A stretch of DNA of 64,000 bases from an uncultured Porphyromonadaceae bacterium (GCA_948467675.1 CAOKFI010000007.1:1-64000), one strand, 5' to 3'; numbered from the stretch's first letter, positions 30,728 to 41,239 are shown. Program-made: numbers and translations. Notes: a model not told the origin generated them from the sequence alone.

Positions 30728-33469
30728 TTGAGAGCAGCTCTCGTCTACATATTCACAGCTTTGGTCACAGTGGCCGCCAGCAGTCAGGCGGTAAGTTCCG
30801 ACACACCGGAAACACTGGCCGACTCTATCCGTACGGTTGCCGGAAGGACAACCGCCGATACCGTTGTTCCCGCTATAACCGCCGACACAATGCCGGCAAT
30901 TCCGGAGCCGCCAGAAAAGCAGAGCCGGATCCGGCGCGAGAAAGTAGATCTCGACAATCCAGTGCAGGCACAGGCATCGGACTCCATGGTCATGATAGGA
31001 CAGAACATGGTATATATGTACGGTTCTGCATCGGTCAACTACGGAGAGATTAAACTCGACGCAGCCCAGATAGAGATGGACCTCAACACGAGCACAGTAT
31101 ATGCCGTAGGCAAAGTCGACTCGGTAGGCGATCTCGAAGAAACCCCCGTGTTCCAGAATGGAGGCGACACTTACGAGAGCGAGACCATGCGCTACAACTT
31201 CAAGACTGAAAAAGGTTTCATCACAAACGTCATAACACAACAGGGAGAAGGATATCTTACCGGCGGTCAGACCAAAAAGATGGACAACGACGAATACTAC
31301 ATCCAGAACGGCCGGTACACCACATGCGACGATCACGAGTGTCCGCACTTCTACATGCAGCTCACAAAAGCCAAAGTAAAGCCCCGCAAGAACATAGTCA
31401 CAGGACCCGCCTATATGGTGCTCGCCGGACTCCCTCTGCCGCTGGCGGTACCTTTCGGATACTTCCCCTTTTCGGAAAAATATTCTTCAGGCGTGATTTT
31501 CCCTTCGTTCGGCGACGACTATAACCGGGGATTCTACCTGCGCGACGGCGGATACTACTTCGCCATAAACGACAACATAGACCTCAGGCTCACTGGCGAG
31601 ATATACACCAAAGGATCATGGGGACTCACCGCAAGTTCTGCATACGTCAAGCGCTACAAATATTCAGGTTCGTTCAACCTCTCCTATCTCAAGAGCATAT
31701 ACGGCGAGAAAGGAAGCCCCGACTACTCCACTTCAACAAACTTCCAGATACTCTGGAACCATACGCAGGACTCAAAAGCAAATCCTAACATGAGTCTGAG
31801 CGCTTCGGTCAACTTCACCACCTCCGGATATACGCGAAACGACCTCAACAGCTATTATTCATCGGCTTTTACCGAAAATACGAAAAGCTCAACGATCAAC
31901 ATGACATACCGTTTTCCCGGAACAAAATGGTCGCTGTCAACAACCGCCAACGTATCCCAGCGTACACAGGACTCCACACTGACCGTATCGTTCCCGAACA
32001 TAACGGTGACAATGAGCCAGGTAGCACCATTCAAGCGCAAGAGGGCAGTAGGCGACGAAAAATGGTATGAGAAAATTAAACTGTCGTACTCAGGCCAGTT
32101 CCAGAACTCCCTCACATCGAAACAGAACATGTTTTTCAAAAAGAGTCTTATCAAAGACTGGCGCAACGGCATGCGGCACTCCATACCCGTATCGGCCACA
32201 TTCAACATTCTGAAATACATCAACCTGACACCCAACATATCTCTGACCGACAGGATGTATACATCCAAAGTCAGACGCCAGTGGGATCCGGCCGCCTCAG
32301 CCGAAGTATGCGACACCACCTATTCGCTCTACAACGTATGGGATTTCTCGGCAGGCGTAAGCCTCGATACTAAAGTATACGGATTCTTCCAGCCGCTGCC
32401 ATTTCTCGGCGACAAGGTGAAAATGATACGCCACGTACTCACACCATCGGTATCGTTCAACGCATCGCCCGACTTCTCCTCGCCATTCTTCGGATATTAC
32501 GGCGAATACCAGTACATGGACAACCAGGGCAACCCGCAGACAAAGAAATACTCCATGTTCCCCAACAGTCTGTATGGTGTGCCGGGACAGGGCAAGACAG
32601 GTGCGGTGTCCTTATCGCTCGCCAACAATCTCGAAATGAAAGTGCGCGACGACAACGACTCCATAGGCGAGAAAAAAATATCGCTGATAGAGAACTTCAC
32701 AATCAGCCAGAGCTACAACTTCGCCGCCGACTCACTGCGGTGGAGCAACATCAACACATCCATAATGGTGCGACTCGTAAGGAACTTCAACCTGAACCTT
32801 AGCGCCACTTGGGATCCGTATACATACAAGCTGAACGCCAGCGGAAATCCATACCGATGCAACACCACACGACTCCAGGCAGGCAAAGGATGGGCAAGAC
32901 TGTCGAGCACAGGCACATCGTTCAGCTACACATTCAACAACTCCACGTTCAAGAAAAAAGACAAGAAAAAAGACGATACATCATCATCCGACAGCAACAG
33001 CACCGATACCGACAGCGACACGGAAACACCGGCAGCCCCTTCCGGACCGAAACGGGCCAACCGCAAGAAAGACGACACGGAGATGACCGACGAAGGATAC
33101 ATGAAATGGGAATGTCCGTGGAGTCTGACCATGAACTATTCCGTATCGTACTCATACGGTGCCTTCAACAAACAGAAGATGGAATACGACGGAAAGATAA
33201 CCCAGAACCTCAGCTTCTCAGGCAACATCCGCCCCACGAAGAACTGGAACTTCGGATTCTCCGCCAGCTACAACTTCGACACCGGTCGTCTGGCATACAT
33301 GAACTGCAACATATCGCGCGACCTGCACTGCTTCACCATGACAGCGAGCTTCGTACCTGTGGGACCGTATAAAAGCTACAGCTTCCACATCGCGGTAAAA
33401 TCATCGCTGCTCTCCGACCTGAAATACGACAAGCGCTCATCGTCGTCAAACGGCGTGCGCTGGTACTGA
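30728..33469 (+). CDS. lptD: LPS-assembly outer-membrane protein, LptD-like
   Basis: This protein of about 913 residues has a signal peptide (LRAALVYIFTALVTVAASSQA), then an OstA-like beta-jellyroll (about 75-200: MVYMYGSASVNYGEIKLDAAQIEMDL, ETMRYNFKTEKGFITN). A Bacteroidota LptD barrel follows (KNIVTGPAYMVLAGLPLPLAVPFGYFPF, SSGVIFPSFGDDYNRGFYLRDGGYY). The protein inserts lipopolysaccharide into the outer leaflet. A lysine/aspartate/serine-rich loop lies near residues 745-790. No in-frame ATG precedes the conserved part: an in-frame TGA is at 30677-30679, and only TTG codons at 30689 and 30728 are available. I take 30728 because the promoter box overlaps the earlier one. The dipeptidase gene follows 5 nt after its stop. 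Confidence 0.88.
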   Translation: MRAALVYIFTALVTVAASSQAVSSDTPETLADSIRTVAGRTTADTVVPAITADTMPAIPEPPEKQSRIRREKVDLDNPVQAQASDSMVMIGQNMVYMYGSASVNYGEIKLDAAQIEMDLNTSTVYAVGKVDSVGDLEETPVFQNGGDTYESETMRYNFKTEKGFITNVITQQGEGYLTGGQTKKMDNDEYYIQNGRYTTCDDHECPHFYMQLTKAKVKPRKNIVTGPAYMVLAGLPLPLAVPFGYFPFSEKYSSGVIFPSFGDDYNRGFYLRDGGYYFAINDNIDLRLTGEIYTKGSWGLTASSAYVKRYKYSGSFNLSYLKSIYGEKGSPDYSTSTNFQILWNHTQDSKANPNMSLSASVNFTTSGYTRNDLNSYYSSAFTENTKSSTINMTYRFPGTKWSLSTTANVSQRTQDSTLTVSFPNITVTMSQVAPFKRKRAVGDEKWYEKIKLSYSGQFQNSLTSKQNMFFKKSLIKDWRNGMRHSIPVSATFNILKYINLTPNISLTDRMYTSKVRRQWDPAASAEVCDTTYSLYNVWDFSAGVSLDTKVYGFFQPLPFLGDKVKMIRHVLTPSVSFNASPDFSSPFFGYYGEYQYMDNQGNPQTKKYSMFPNSLYGVPGQGKTGAVSLSLANNLEMKVRDDNDSIGEKKISLIENFTISQSYNFAADSLRWSNINTSIMVRLVRNFNLNLSATWDPYTYKLNASGNPYRCNTTRLQAGKGWARLSSTGTSFSYTFNNSTFKKKDKKKDDTSSSDSNSTDTDSDTETPAAPSGPKRANRKKDDTEMTDEGYMKWECPWSLTMNYSVSYSYGAFNKQKMEYDGKITQNLSFSGNIRPTKNWNFGFSASYNFDTGRLAYMNCNISRDLHCFTMTASFVPVGPYKSYSFHIAVKSSLLSDLKYDKRSSSSNGVRWY

Positions 33470-33474
33470 CAGTA

Positions 33475-35151
33475 ATGACAACAATCAAAAATTATCATAC
33501 AATGACCGATCTAAGATCCATCGTTACAGCAGTTGCATCCATGGCTGTCATACCGGCCATGGCATGCACGAGTCTCATAGCCGCGCCTGGAGCCACGGCC
33601 GACGGCTCAGTGATGATTACATACGCCGCCGACAGCCATACACTGTACGGCGAACTGTATTCACAGCCGGCAGCCGACCATGCCGAAGGTGAAATGCGCA
33701 AAGTCGTGGAGTGGGATACCGGAAAGACTCTCGGAGCTATTCCCGAAGTAAGACACACATACGCCACGATAGGAAATATGAACGAACACGGCCTCGCAAT
33801 AGCCGAAAGCACTTGGGGCGGTCGTGAGGAACTCGTCGACACAAACGGCATAGTCGACTACGGATCGCTTATATACATAGCACTGCAGCGTGCACGCAAC
33901 GCCCGCGAAGCCATCGACGTGATGACATCGCTCGTACGCGACCACGGATATGCATCCTCAGGTGAATCATTCTCCATAGCCGATCCAAAAGAAGTATGGA
34001 TCATGGAAATGATCGGAAAAGGACCCCAGGAAAAAGGTGCCGTATGGGTGGCTCGGCGCATACCCGACGACTGCATATCGGGACATGCCAACCACTCGCG
34101 CATACATCAGTTTCCGCTCGACGAACCCGCCACCACGATCTATTCCCCCGACGTGATCGACTTCGCACGGACCAGAGGATATTACACCGGACCCGACTCG
34201 CTTTTCAGCTTCTCGGCGGCATACGCGCCTGCCGACATGGGCGCGCTGCGCGGATGCGACGGACGGGTGTGGAGCTACTACAACCGCTTCGCCACAGCCA
34301 AGACCGAAAATTATCTGCCGTGGGTATTGCGCGGAGAAGGCAATCCCCTGCCTCTGTGGGTAAAACCATCGGTGAAAGTAGGCGTACGCGACATGCAGAA
34401 CATGATGCGCGACCACTTCGAAGGAACACCGATGGACATGACCAAAGACATAGGATCCGGTCCGTGGGATGTACCCTACCGCTGGCGGCCGCTCACATAC
34501 GAAGTCGATTCCGTGGAATACACCCATGAACGCGCCATAGCCACACAACAGACCGGATTCTCATTCGTGGCACAGCTACGCAACGATGTACCGGACGCAA
34601 TGAAAGGAATTCTGTGGTTCGGTGTCGACGATGCCAACACATGCTCGTACGTTCCGGTATACTGCTGCGTCACAAAAGCGCCCCACTGCTTCGCCCCGGG
34701 CAACGGCGACCTGCTCACACTGTCATGGGACGCTGCTTTCTGGGTACACAACTACATGGCCAACCAGGTATACAACAGGTATTCGGTGATGATACCAGAC
34801 GTAAGGCGTGTACAGAAAGAAGTCGAGGACAACATGGCCGCCGAAGCCGCTGCCACCGAAAAACGCGTAGCATCCATGCCCGACGCACAGCAGCGCCAGG
34901 AACTTTCAGCACTCACCGAACGCCTCGCGCAACAGTCGACCGCTCGGTTCAAGCAGCTCGGCGACTATCTGCTCGTGAAATACATGGATGGAAATGTCAA
35001 ACGCGAAGACGCACCTGGAAAATTCAGCCGCACACCCGAAGGCATGCCTGTATCGCCGGAATGGCCAGGATACGACGACCAGTATTACCGTTCGATCGTA
35101 AACGACACAAACGGACGACTGCGCGTGATCATTCCCGAATGCAGCAAATAA
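33475..35151 (+). CDS. C69 family dipeptidase
   Basis: This 558-residue secreted peptidase is of the N-terminal nucleophile type. The signal peptide ends PAMA and is followed at once by C31-TSLIAAPGATADGS, the expected nucleophile Cys exposed by cleavage. NMNEHGLAIAEST, ESFSIADPKEVWIMEMIG and HANHSRI are characteristic of PepD/C69 enzymes. A second ATG at 33502 would give a shorter, equally good signal peptide. It follows lptD by 5 nt and precedes queF by 23 nt. Confidence 0.92.
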   Translation: MTTIKNYHTMTDLRSIVTAVASMAVIPAMACTSLIAAPGATADGSVMITYAADSHTLYGELYSQPAADHAEGEMRKVVEWDTGKTLGAIPEVRHTYATIGNMNEHGLAIAESTWGGREELVDTNGIVDYGSLIYIALQRARNAREAIDVMTSLVRDHGYASSGESFSIADPKEVWIMEMIGKGPQEKGAVWVARRIPDDCISGHANHSRIHQFPLDEPATTIYSPDVIDFARTRGYYTGPDSLFSFSAAYAPADMGALRGCDGRVWSYYNRFATAKTENYLPWVLRGEGNPLPLWVKPSVKVGVRDMQNMMRDHFEGTPMDMTKDIGSGPWDVPYRWRPLTYEVDSVEYTHERAIATQQTGFSFVAQLRNDVPDAMKGILWFGVDDANTCSYVPVYCCVTKAPHCFAPGNGDLLTLSWDAAFWVHNYMANQVYNRYSVMIPDVRRVQKEVEDNMAAEAAATEKRVASMPDAQQRQELSALTERLAQQSTARFKQLGDYLLVKYMDGNVKREDAPGKFSRTPEGMPVSPEWPGYDDQYYRSIVNDTNGRLRVIIPECSK

Positions 35152-35174
35152 AACCAAAATAAAAAAGAAAAGCC

Positions 35175-35657
35175 ATGTCTATAACCCCAACAGACAAACT
35201 CAGAAGTCTGGGTGCAGGACATACGGAATATCCTGTGGACTATGATCCCGCCCTGCTCGAGACATTCGACAACGCACATCCCGGACGAGAATATCTCGTG
35301 ACTCTCGACTGTCCGGAATTCACATCGCTGTGTCCTAAGACCGGCCAGCCCGACTTCGGACATATCATCATCAGCTACATCCCGCGGCAGCGCATGGTAG
35401 AGAGCAAGAGCCTCAAACTATACCTGTTCAGTTTCCGCAACCACGGAGACTTCCATGAAGACTGCGTCAACATAATCATGAACGACCTGATCCGGCTCAT
35501 GGATCCGCTTTACATAGAAGTCACCGGACGGTTCCGACCCCGAGGAGGCATATCCATCATACCGTTCGCCAACCACTACGCCGACGAACGCCACCGCCCC
35601 CTCGCCGAATCGCGTATGGCTGCCGTAATGGCTGCCGTGTCATCGCCACAACTATAA
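35175..35657 (+). CDS. queF: NADPH-dependent 7-cyano-7-deazaguanine reductase
   Basis: This 160-residue cytoplasmic enzyme of queuosine synthesis reduces preQ0 to preQ1. The thioimide-forming Cys is C53 in [14 protein letters not shown] with D60, and [21 protein letters not shown] is the QueF signature for NADPH and substrate binding. Length fits the short, YkvM-type QueF. It sits 17 nt upstream of queC, the gene for the preceding step. No preQ1 riboswitch-like leader is visible, as the gap to the dipeptidase is only 23 nt. Confidence 0.97.
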   Translation: MSITPTDKLRSLGAGHTEYPVDYDPALLETFDNAHPGREYLVTLDCPEFTSLCPKTGQPDFGHIIISYIPRQRMVESKSLKLYLFSFRNHGDFHEDCVNIIMNDLIRLMDPLYIEVTGRFRPRGGISIIPFANHYADERHRPLAESRMAAVMAAVSSPQL

Positions 35658-35674
35658 ACCAATCCCATAAAAAA

Positions 35675-36334
35675 ATGCCCGCTAAAGACGCTCTGATAGT
35701 ACTCTCCGGAGGCATGGACTCCGTGACACTTCTGCACGACTGTGCCCAAAGCATAGCCCTGGCAGTGAACTTCATTTACGGATCGAACCACAACTTGCGT
35801 GAACTCGAGTGTGCCAGACTGCATTGCCGTCAGCTCGGCATAGAACTGATCGAAATGAACCTCGGATTCATCGGCGACAATTTCCACTCTTCACTCCTCG
35901 ACGGAGCCGATGCTATACCCGAAGGAGATTACCGCGACGAAACCATGCGGTCCACAGTAGTACCCTTCCGCAACGGCATAATGCTCGCCGCCGCCGCAGG
36001 ACTTGCCGAAAGCCGTGGACTCAAAGCTGTGATGCTCGCCAACCACGCCGGCGACCACGCCATCTACCCCGACTGCCGGCCGGAATTCGTAGCAGCCATG
36101 GGACGCGCCATAACAGAAGGCACATACGCACGCATCGAACTGCGAACACCCTACACACATCTCAACAAAACCATGATAGCCATGCGCGGCAAAACCCTCG
36201 GCATAGACTATTCCACCACCTACTCATGCTACCGCGGCGGAGAACACCAGTGCGGACGCTGCGGCACATGCCGCGAACGCATAGCAGCCCTCGCGGCAGC
36301 CGGCATCAGCGACACCACAGTATACGAGGACTGA
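35675..36334 (+). CDS. queC: 7-cyano-7-deazaguanine synthase
   Basis: This 219-residue cytoplasmic PP-loop ATPase converts 7-carboxy-7-deazaguanine to preQ0. The P-loop motif SGGMDS is at 11-16. The C-terminal zinc site is in CYRGGEHQCGRCGTCRER, and AVMLANHAGDHAIYPDCRPEF matches the family. Translationally close to queF; other que genes are not in this window. Confidence 0.97.
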   Translation: MPAKDALIVLSGGMDSVTLLHDCAQSIALAVNFIYGSNHNLRELECARLHCRQLGIELIEMNLGFIGDNFHSSLLDGADAIPEGDYRDETMRSTVVPFRNGIMLAAAAGLAESRGLKAVMLANHAGDHAIYPDCRPEFVAAMGRAITEGTYARIELRTPYTHLNKTMIAMRGKTLGIDYSTTYSCYRGGEHQCGRCGTCRERIAALAAAGISDTTVYED

Positions 36335-36360
36335 TCCATAAAATATCCCAGGAAAGAGAC

Positions 36361-36392
36361 GGACGGAGGGTACCTCACGGTATCCTCCGTCC
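36361..36392. terminator. Convergent hairpin terminator after queC and the Dps-like gene
   Basis: GGACGGAGGGTACC, loop TCAC, GGTATCCTCCGTCC: a 14-bp stem with one G-T pair. There is no strong T-tract on either side. Position between convergent genes supports a terminator. Confidence 0.6.
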
Positions 36393-36452
36393 TTGGAATT
36401 GGGAAAATTAGTATATTGATTATGCTGTTTTAAGCAGACAGTACACTCCTTC

Positions 36453-36965
36453 TCATTTGCTGTTGATATAGGAACGGAACGCATCCATATCGTCGAGATA
36501 ATCTTGCATGTCCTGTTCGTGGTCAGCTTCCTCCGCCAGAATACGTTTGGCTATATCACAGGTTATAATATCCTTTCCGTCGGTCATATCCACTATCTCC
36601 GCATAGCGCGTCATAGCGCATTCCTCGGCGGAACGTATCGCCTTGAGAAAATATTCAGCATCGAACGACGACGGCTGGTCATAAACGCACCGCCCTATCT
36701 GATACCACTGCTGAGGCACCATCACAGGCACGCCGCCGAGCTCGATGATACGGTCTGTCACCATCGAGGCATGGCGCAGCTCATCCTCCGCATGCTCCAT
36801 AAATTCCTTCTGCAGCTCGACACGCTGCATCCCGCACACCATCTTCGAAGCTGTCCAGTACTGATAGTATGCCATCCACTCCTCGGCCAACGCGGCATTG
36901 AGCACGTCGAGCACACGCGCCACATCAACCTTGCCCTTCAACAGAGCTATGCTCTCTTTTGCCAT
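36453..36965 (-). CDS. Dps-like ferritin (DPSL type)
   Basis: This 170-residue four-helix ferritin-like protein has iron ligands in LAEEWMAYYQYW, EHAEDELRHA, SAEECAMTRYAEI and EEADHEQDM. It closely resembles the Bacteroides Dps-like (DPSL) proteins that form 12-mers and protect from peroxide. The two Cys in EECAMTRY and ITCDIAKRIL fit the conserved thioredoxin-like Cys pair of that group. It faces away from nadA across the AT-rich intergenic region. Confidence 0.88.
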   Translation of the reverse strand: MAKESIALLKGKVDVARVLDVLNAALAEEWMAYYQYWTASKMVCGMQRVELQKEFMEHAEDELRHASMVTDRIIELGGVPVMVPQQWYQIGRCVYDQPSSFDAEYFLKAIRSAEECAMTRYAEIVDMTDGKDIITCDIAKRILAEEADHEQDMQDYLDDMDAFRSYINSK

Positions 36966-37080
36966 GATAACGTTATATTGTTTTTACCCGTACAAACAAA
37001 AAACTACACCCGGTGGTTTACGCAAAAACATAAAAATCCTCCACATTCATTACTGTAGATAACGTGTGTAAAAACGTAGA

Positions 37081-37088
37081 TAACTTTG
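37081..37088 (+). promoter_or_regulatory. TAACTTTG box overlapping a DnaA-like 9-mer
   Basis: It matches the -7 consensus but is 373 nt from nadA and overlaps the 9-mer at 37075-37083, so its role is uncertain. Confidence 0.3.
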
Positions 37089-37241
37089 GAAGCAACTTTC
37101 AGTAACTTTATTTGCATTTTAACATTTGACGCATTATACAGACAAGACGTTTCCGATTGCAAATAAGCTGACAAAAACTTTTACAGCCGTTATCTACTGC
37201 AAAAAGCACATATATCTACACCTCATAACGCAGGAATTTAT

Positions 37242-37249
37242 TAACTTTG
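37242..37249 (+). promoter_or_regulatory. Putative -7 box TAACTTTG upstream of nadA
   Basis: It matches TAnnTTTG and is 206 nt from the nadA ATG. An inverted repeat GTTATCATCATGATGTTGATAAC-like element (37253-37275) lies just after it. Confidence 0.45.
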
Positions 37250-37373
37250 CACGTTATCATCATGATGTTGATAACTGTGCCAAATACCTGATATGTAGAT
37301 GATACAGATGTTCACAACATGTACAATACATGTTTTTACGGTTCAATAACATCAAAATGCAAGCTTTTCACTG

Positions 37374-37381
37374 CAAAGTTA
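37374..37381 (-). promoter_or_regulatory. Minus-strand TAACTTTG box
   Basis: It reads CAAAGTTA on the plus strand. It could drive the Dps-like gene with a long (about 400 nt) leader or an unannotated transcript across the DnaA-box cluster. Confidence 0.3.
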
Positions 37382-37454
37382 TCACCGCTATCAACATCGT
37401 TTATTCTTCTTATAGAATTAGATTTTAAAATAAATAATATACAATAATAAGAAA

Positions 37455-38408
37455 ATGACTGTCGATAATAACGCTTCCCTGAAAGAGGAGATACTCCGGT
37501 TGAAAAAAGAGAAGCATGCCGTGATCATGGCGCATTACTATGTGCCGGCCGAAGTCCAGGAGGTGGCCGACCATATAGGCGACTCGCTCGCCCTGGCTCA
37601 GATCGCACAGAAAGTGGAGGAGCCCGTGATCGTGTTGTGCGGCGTCGGGTTCATGGGCGAGACGGCCAAGATACTCTGCCCTGACAAGACAGTGCTCATA
37701 CCCGATCCTCAGGCCGGATGTTCGCTCGCCGACAGTTGTCCTGCCGGCGAGTTCCGGAAATTCGTCGAAGAGCATCCCGGACACACAGTGGTGAGCTACG
37801 TCAACACATCGGCCGAAGTAAAGGCGCTCAGCGATGTCCTGGTCACTTCGTCCAACGCTCTGAAGATTGTCGACAGCTTTCCGGCCGATGAAAAGATAAT
37901 ATTCGGACCCGACCGTAATCTCGGATCATACATAGCGGCGGAGACAGGTCGGGATCTGCTCGTGTGGGACGGAGCATGCCATGTCCACGAACGATTCTCG
38001 CTCGAAGGTATACTGAACCTGAAAAAGGAGCACCCTCAGGCGAAGCTGCTGGTGCATCCCGAGTGTCCGAGACCCGTGGTGCTTGTAGCCGACAGCGTAG
38101 GATCCACAGCCGCACTGCTCGAATTCGCCGTAAAATCCGATGCCTCCGAATTCATCGTGGCCACAGAACCGGGAATACTTTACGAAATGCGTCGCCGGGC
38201 TCCCGACAAGACTTTCATACCGGCGCCTCCGGAAACCTCCGAAGGCAATGTCGGATGCTCCTGCAACGACTGCTCGTTCATGAAACTCAACACACTGCGA
38301 AAACTGCGCGATTGCCTGGCAGCAGGAGCTCCCGAAGTGACTGTCGACCCCGATACGGCTGCTGCGGCTATACGACCCATACAGCGCATGCTCGACCTCT
38401 CGAAATAA
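37455..38408 (+). CDS. nadA: Quinolinate synthase
   Basis: This 317-residue cytoplasmic 4Fe-4S enzyme of NAD synthesis joins iminoaspartate and dihydroxyacetone phosphate. AHYYVPAEVQEVADHIGDSLALAQ, VGFMGETAKIL, VSYVNTSAEVKA, HPECPRPV and GCSCNDCSFMKLNTL are NadA signatures and include the three cluster Cys. nadB and nadC are not nearby. leuS follows after 30 nt. Confidence 0.97.
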   Translation: MTVDNNASLKEEILRLKKEKHAVIMAHYYVPAEVQEVADHIGDSLALAQIAQKVEEPVIVLCGVGFMGETAKILCPDKTVLIPDPQAGCSLADSCPAGEFRKFVEEHPGHTVVSYVNTSAEVKALSDVLVTSSNALKIVDSFPADEKIIFGPDRNLGSYIAAETGRDLLVWDGACHVHERFSLEGILNLKKEHPQAKLLVHPECPRPVVLVADSVGSTAALLEFAVKSDASEFIVATEPGILYEMRRRAPDKTFIPAPPETSEGNVGCSCNDCSFMKLNTLRKLRDCLAAGAPEVTVDPDTAAAAIRPIQRMLDLSK

Positions 38409-38438
38409 ACAAGTATAAACAATCAATATAATATATAA

Positions 38439-41210
38439 ATGGAATACAATCACCGCGACATAGAGAACCGCTGGCAGCAGTGGTGGAAGGACAACGGCAC
38501 ATACACTGTCAGGGAAGACGCATCGCGTCCGAAATATTATGTGCTCGACATGTTTCCCTACCCCTCCGGCGCCGGACTCCATGTAGGGCATCCGTTAGGC
38601 TACATAGCATCCGACATATATGCCCGGTACAAACGTCTGTGCGGATTCAATGTACTGCACCCGATGGGCTACGACGCCTATGGACTCCCTGCCGAACAGT
38701 ATGCCATCCAGACAGGCCAGCATCCCGAGACTACCACCTCACAGAATATATCCCGCTACCGCCAGCAGCTCGACCGCATAGGTTTCTGCTACGACTGGAA
38801 CCGCGAGATACGCACATGCGATCCGGAATATTACCGCTGGACACAGTGGGCATTCATACGCATGTTCGGCAGCTGGTATGACACCGAGGCCTGCAAAGCC
38901 CGTCCTGTCGACGAACTTTGCAAGCATCTCGACGACAATGGCACCGAAGGACTCCACGCGGCAGGAACCAAAGAACTCTGCTTAACTGCCGACCAGTGGA
39001 AAGCGATGGACGAGAAACAGAAGTCCGACACCCTTATGAACTGGCGTCTGGCATATCTCGGAAATACGATGGTAAACTGGTGTCCGCAGCTCGGAACAGT
39101 ACTGGCCAACGATGAGGTTTCTGAAGGTCTGTCGGTACGCGGAGGTTATCCTGTGGAACAGAAAGTCATGTACCAGTGGTGTCTGCGAGTGTCGGCCTAC
39201 GCGCAGCGTCTGCTCGACGGTCTGGATACACTCGACTGGACCGACTCGCTCAAAGAGACACAGCGCAACTGGATCGGACGTTCGGAAGGTGCCGAGATGC
39301 GCTTCCCTATCGACGGTAGCGATGTGGAGCTGGAGATATTCACAACACGTGCCGACACCATATTCGGTGTCACTTTCATGGTGCTCGCGCCTGAAAGCGC
39401 ATACGTCGATATGGTGACCACACCCGCACAGCGTGAGGCCGTCGACCAATATCTTGCTGCTGTAAAACACAAGACCGAGCGGGAGCGTATGATCGAAAAG
39501 AAAGTGACTGGTGTCTTTACAGGATCATATGCCGTGAATCCGCTTACCGGTAAAAAAATTCCGGTATGGGTGAGCGACTACGTACTCGCCGGCTACGGAA
39601 CAGGCGCCATCATGGCTGTGCCGGCTCACGATAGCCGAGACTACGCTTTTGCTCGACATTTCGATCTGCCGGTAATACCTCTTATCGAGGGTGCCGACGT
39701 ATCGGAGTCCAGCTTCGATGCCAAGGAAGGACGCATGATCAATTCCTGCGGTCCCGGTCTCGATCTCAACGGCATGGAAGTGAAAGATGCGATAGCCGCC
39801 ACAAAACGCTATATCCGCGAGTCGGGAATAGGACGCGTAAAAGTCAACTACCGTCTGCGCGATGCAATATTCAGCCGCCAGCGCTACTGGGGCGAACCGT
39901 TCCCCGTATACTACAAGGACGGTATTCCATGCGTGATGGATGAGAGCGCACTGCCGCTGCTGCTGCCAGAAATAGACGAATACCGACCCACCGACAGCGG
40001 CGAGCCTCCGTTGGGTCGTGCCAAAGCATGGCACACTCCCGAAGGATATCCTTTGGAACTCTGCACAATGCCCGGTTTTGCCGGATCGAGCGCATACTAT
40101 CTGCGATATATGGATCCCCACAATCCGGAAGCCCTCGTAAGCCACGAGGCAAACGCCTACTGGCGATCGGTCGATCTGTATGTAGGAGGTACCGAGCATG
40201 CTACCGGACATCTTATATATTCACGGTTCTGGAACAAATTCCTGTTCGACATCGGAGCCGTCGTGGAGCAGGAACCGTTCCGCAAGCTCATCAACCAGGG
40301 CATGATCCAGGGACGCACGAGCTTCGTGTACCGTATAAAGGACACCAATACTTTCGTCAGCTACGGACTCAAGGACCAATACGACGTCACCCCCATACGT
40401 GTCGACGTGAATATAGTATCCAACGATATTCTCGATACCGAGGCATTCCGCAAATGGCGTCCCGACTATGCGACAGCCGAATTCATTCTTGAAGACGGAA
40501 AATATGTGTGCGGATGGGCCGTCGAGAAGATGTCGAAATCGATGTTCAACGTCGTGAATCCCGACATGATAGTGGAGCGGTACGGTGCCGACACACTCCG
40601 TCTCTATGAAATGTTCCTCGGACCTGTGGAGCAGTCCAAACCGTGGGACACCAACGGCATCGACGGTGTGAACCGGTTCCTCCGAAAACTGTGGAATCTT
40701 TTCTACAAAGGCGGTGAATTCCTCGTCGACGGCTCCGAGCCTTCGGCCGAAGCTCTGAAAGCACTACACACTCTAATCAAGAAAGTCACCGGCGACATCG
40801 AACAGTTCTCCTACAATACTTCGGTAGCCGCATTCATGATATGCGTCAACGAGCTCACACGTCTGAAATGCCGAAGCCGAAAAGTGCTCGAACCGCTCGT
40901 GGTGCTGCTGGCGCCTTTCGCACCCCACATGGCCGAAGAGCTATGGCACGCACTCGGACACGATACCACGGTATGCGATGCCCTATGGCCGGTGTGGGAT
41001 GAGGCATGTCTCGTCGAGAGCACTGTACAGATGGCTGTCTCTTTCAATGGTAAAGCCCGCTATAACATAACCCTTCCGGCCGACGCCACCAAAGAGCAGG
41101 CACAGGAAACCGCACTCGCTCACGAGCAGGCGGCACGATGGATCGACGGCAAGACCATACGCAAAGTCATCGTGGTTCCCGGCAAGATCGTCAACATAGT
41201 GGTAGGCTGA
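38439..41210 (+). CDS. leuS: Leucyl-tRNA synthetase
   Basis: This 923-residue class I synthetase has the HIGH-type motif HVGHPLGY in [15 protein letters not shown] (about residues 34-52) and the KMSKS motif as EKMSKSMFN near residue 700. An editing (CP1) domain with [16 protein letters not shown] lies between them, and an anticodon-binding C-terminus with [13 protein letters not shown] follows. Length is normal for the bacterial enzyme. A hairpin terminator lies 30 nt downstream. Confidence 0.98.
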   Translation: MEYNHRDIENRWQQWWKDNGTYTVREDASRPKYYVLDMFPYPSGAGLHVGHPLGYIASDIYARYKRLCGFNVLHPMGYDAYGLPAEQYAIQTGQHPETTTSQNISRYRQQLDRIGFCYDWNREIRTCDPEYYRWTQWAFIRMFGSWYDTEACKARPVDELCKHLDDNGTEGLHAAGTKELCLTADQWKAMDEKQKSDTLMNWRLAYLGNTMVNWCPQLGTVLANDEVSEGLSVRGGYPVEQKVMYQWCLRVSAYAQRLLDGLDTLDWTDSLKETQRNWIGRSEGAEMRFPIDGSDVELEIFTTRADTIFGVTFMVLAPESAYVDMVTTPAQREAVDQYLAAVKHKTERERMIEKKVTGVFTGSYAVNPLTGKKIPVWVSDYVLAGYGTGAIMAVPAHDSRDYAFARHFDLPVIPLIEGADVSESSFDAKEGRMINSCGPGLDLNGMEVKDAIAATKRYIRESGIGRVKVNYRLRDAIFSRQRYWGEPFPVYYKDGIPCVMDESALPLLLPEIDEYRPTDSGEPPLGRAKAWHTPEGYPLELCTMPGFAGSSAYYLRYMDPHNPEALVSHEANAYWRSVDLYVGGTEHATGHLIYSRFWNKFLFDIGAVVEQEPFRKLINQGMIQGRTSFVYRIKDTNTFVSYGLKDQYDVTPIRVDVNIVSNDILDTEAFRKWRPDYATAEFILEDGKYVCGWAVEKMSKSMFNVVNPDMIVERYGADTLRLYEMFLGPVEQSKPWDTNGIDGVNRFLRKLWNLFYKGGEFLVDGSEPSAEALKALHTLIKKVTGDIEQFSYNTSVAAFMICVNELTRLKCRSRKVLEPLVVLLAPFAPHMAEELWHALGHDTTVCDALWPVWDEACLVESTVQMAVSFNGKARYNITLPADATKEQAQETALAHEQAARWIDGKTIRKVIVVPGKIVNIVVG

Positions 41211-41239
41211 ATCTGTTGATACCGTTACGGTAAAAAAAA

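Larger units (their letters stand above)
36966..37454. other. AT-rich intergenic region with many DnaA-box-like 9-mers (candidate oriC)
   Basis: This 489-bp non-coding stretch between divergent genes is much AT-richer than its flanks. Sequences close to the DnaA box TTATNCACA/TTATCAACA occur at 37054-37062 (TTATCTACA, minus), 37075-37083 (TTATCTACG, minus), 37190-37198 (TTATCTACT), 37212-37220 (ATATCTACA), 37254-37262 (TTATCATCA), 37266-37274 (TTATCAACA, minus), 37294-37302 (TCATCTACA, minus), 37379-37387 (TTATCACCG) and 37388-37396 (CTATCAACA). AT-rich tracts flank them, notably 37420-37455. dnaA is not adjacent. A cluster of promoter or operator sites is the alternative. Confidence 0.5.
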
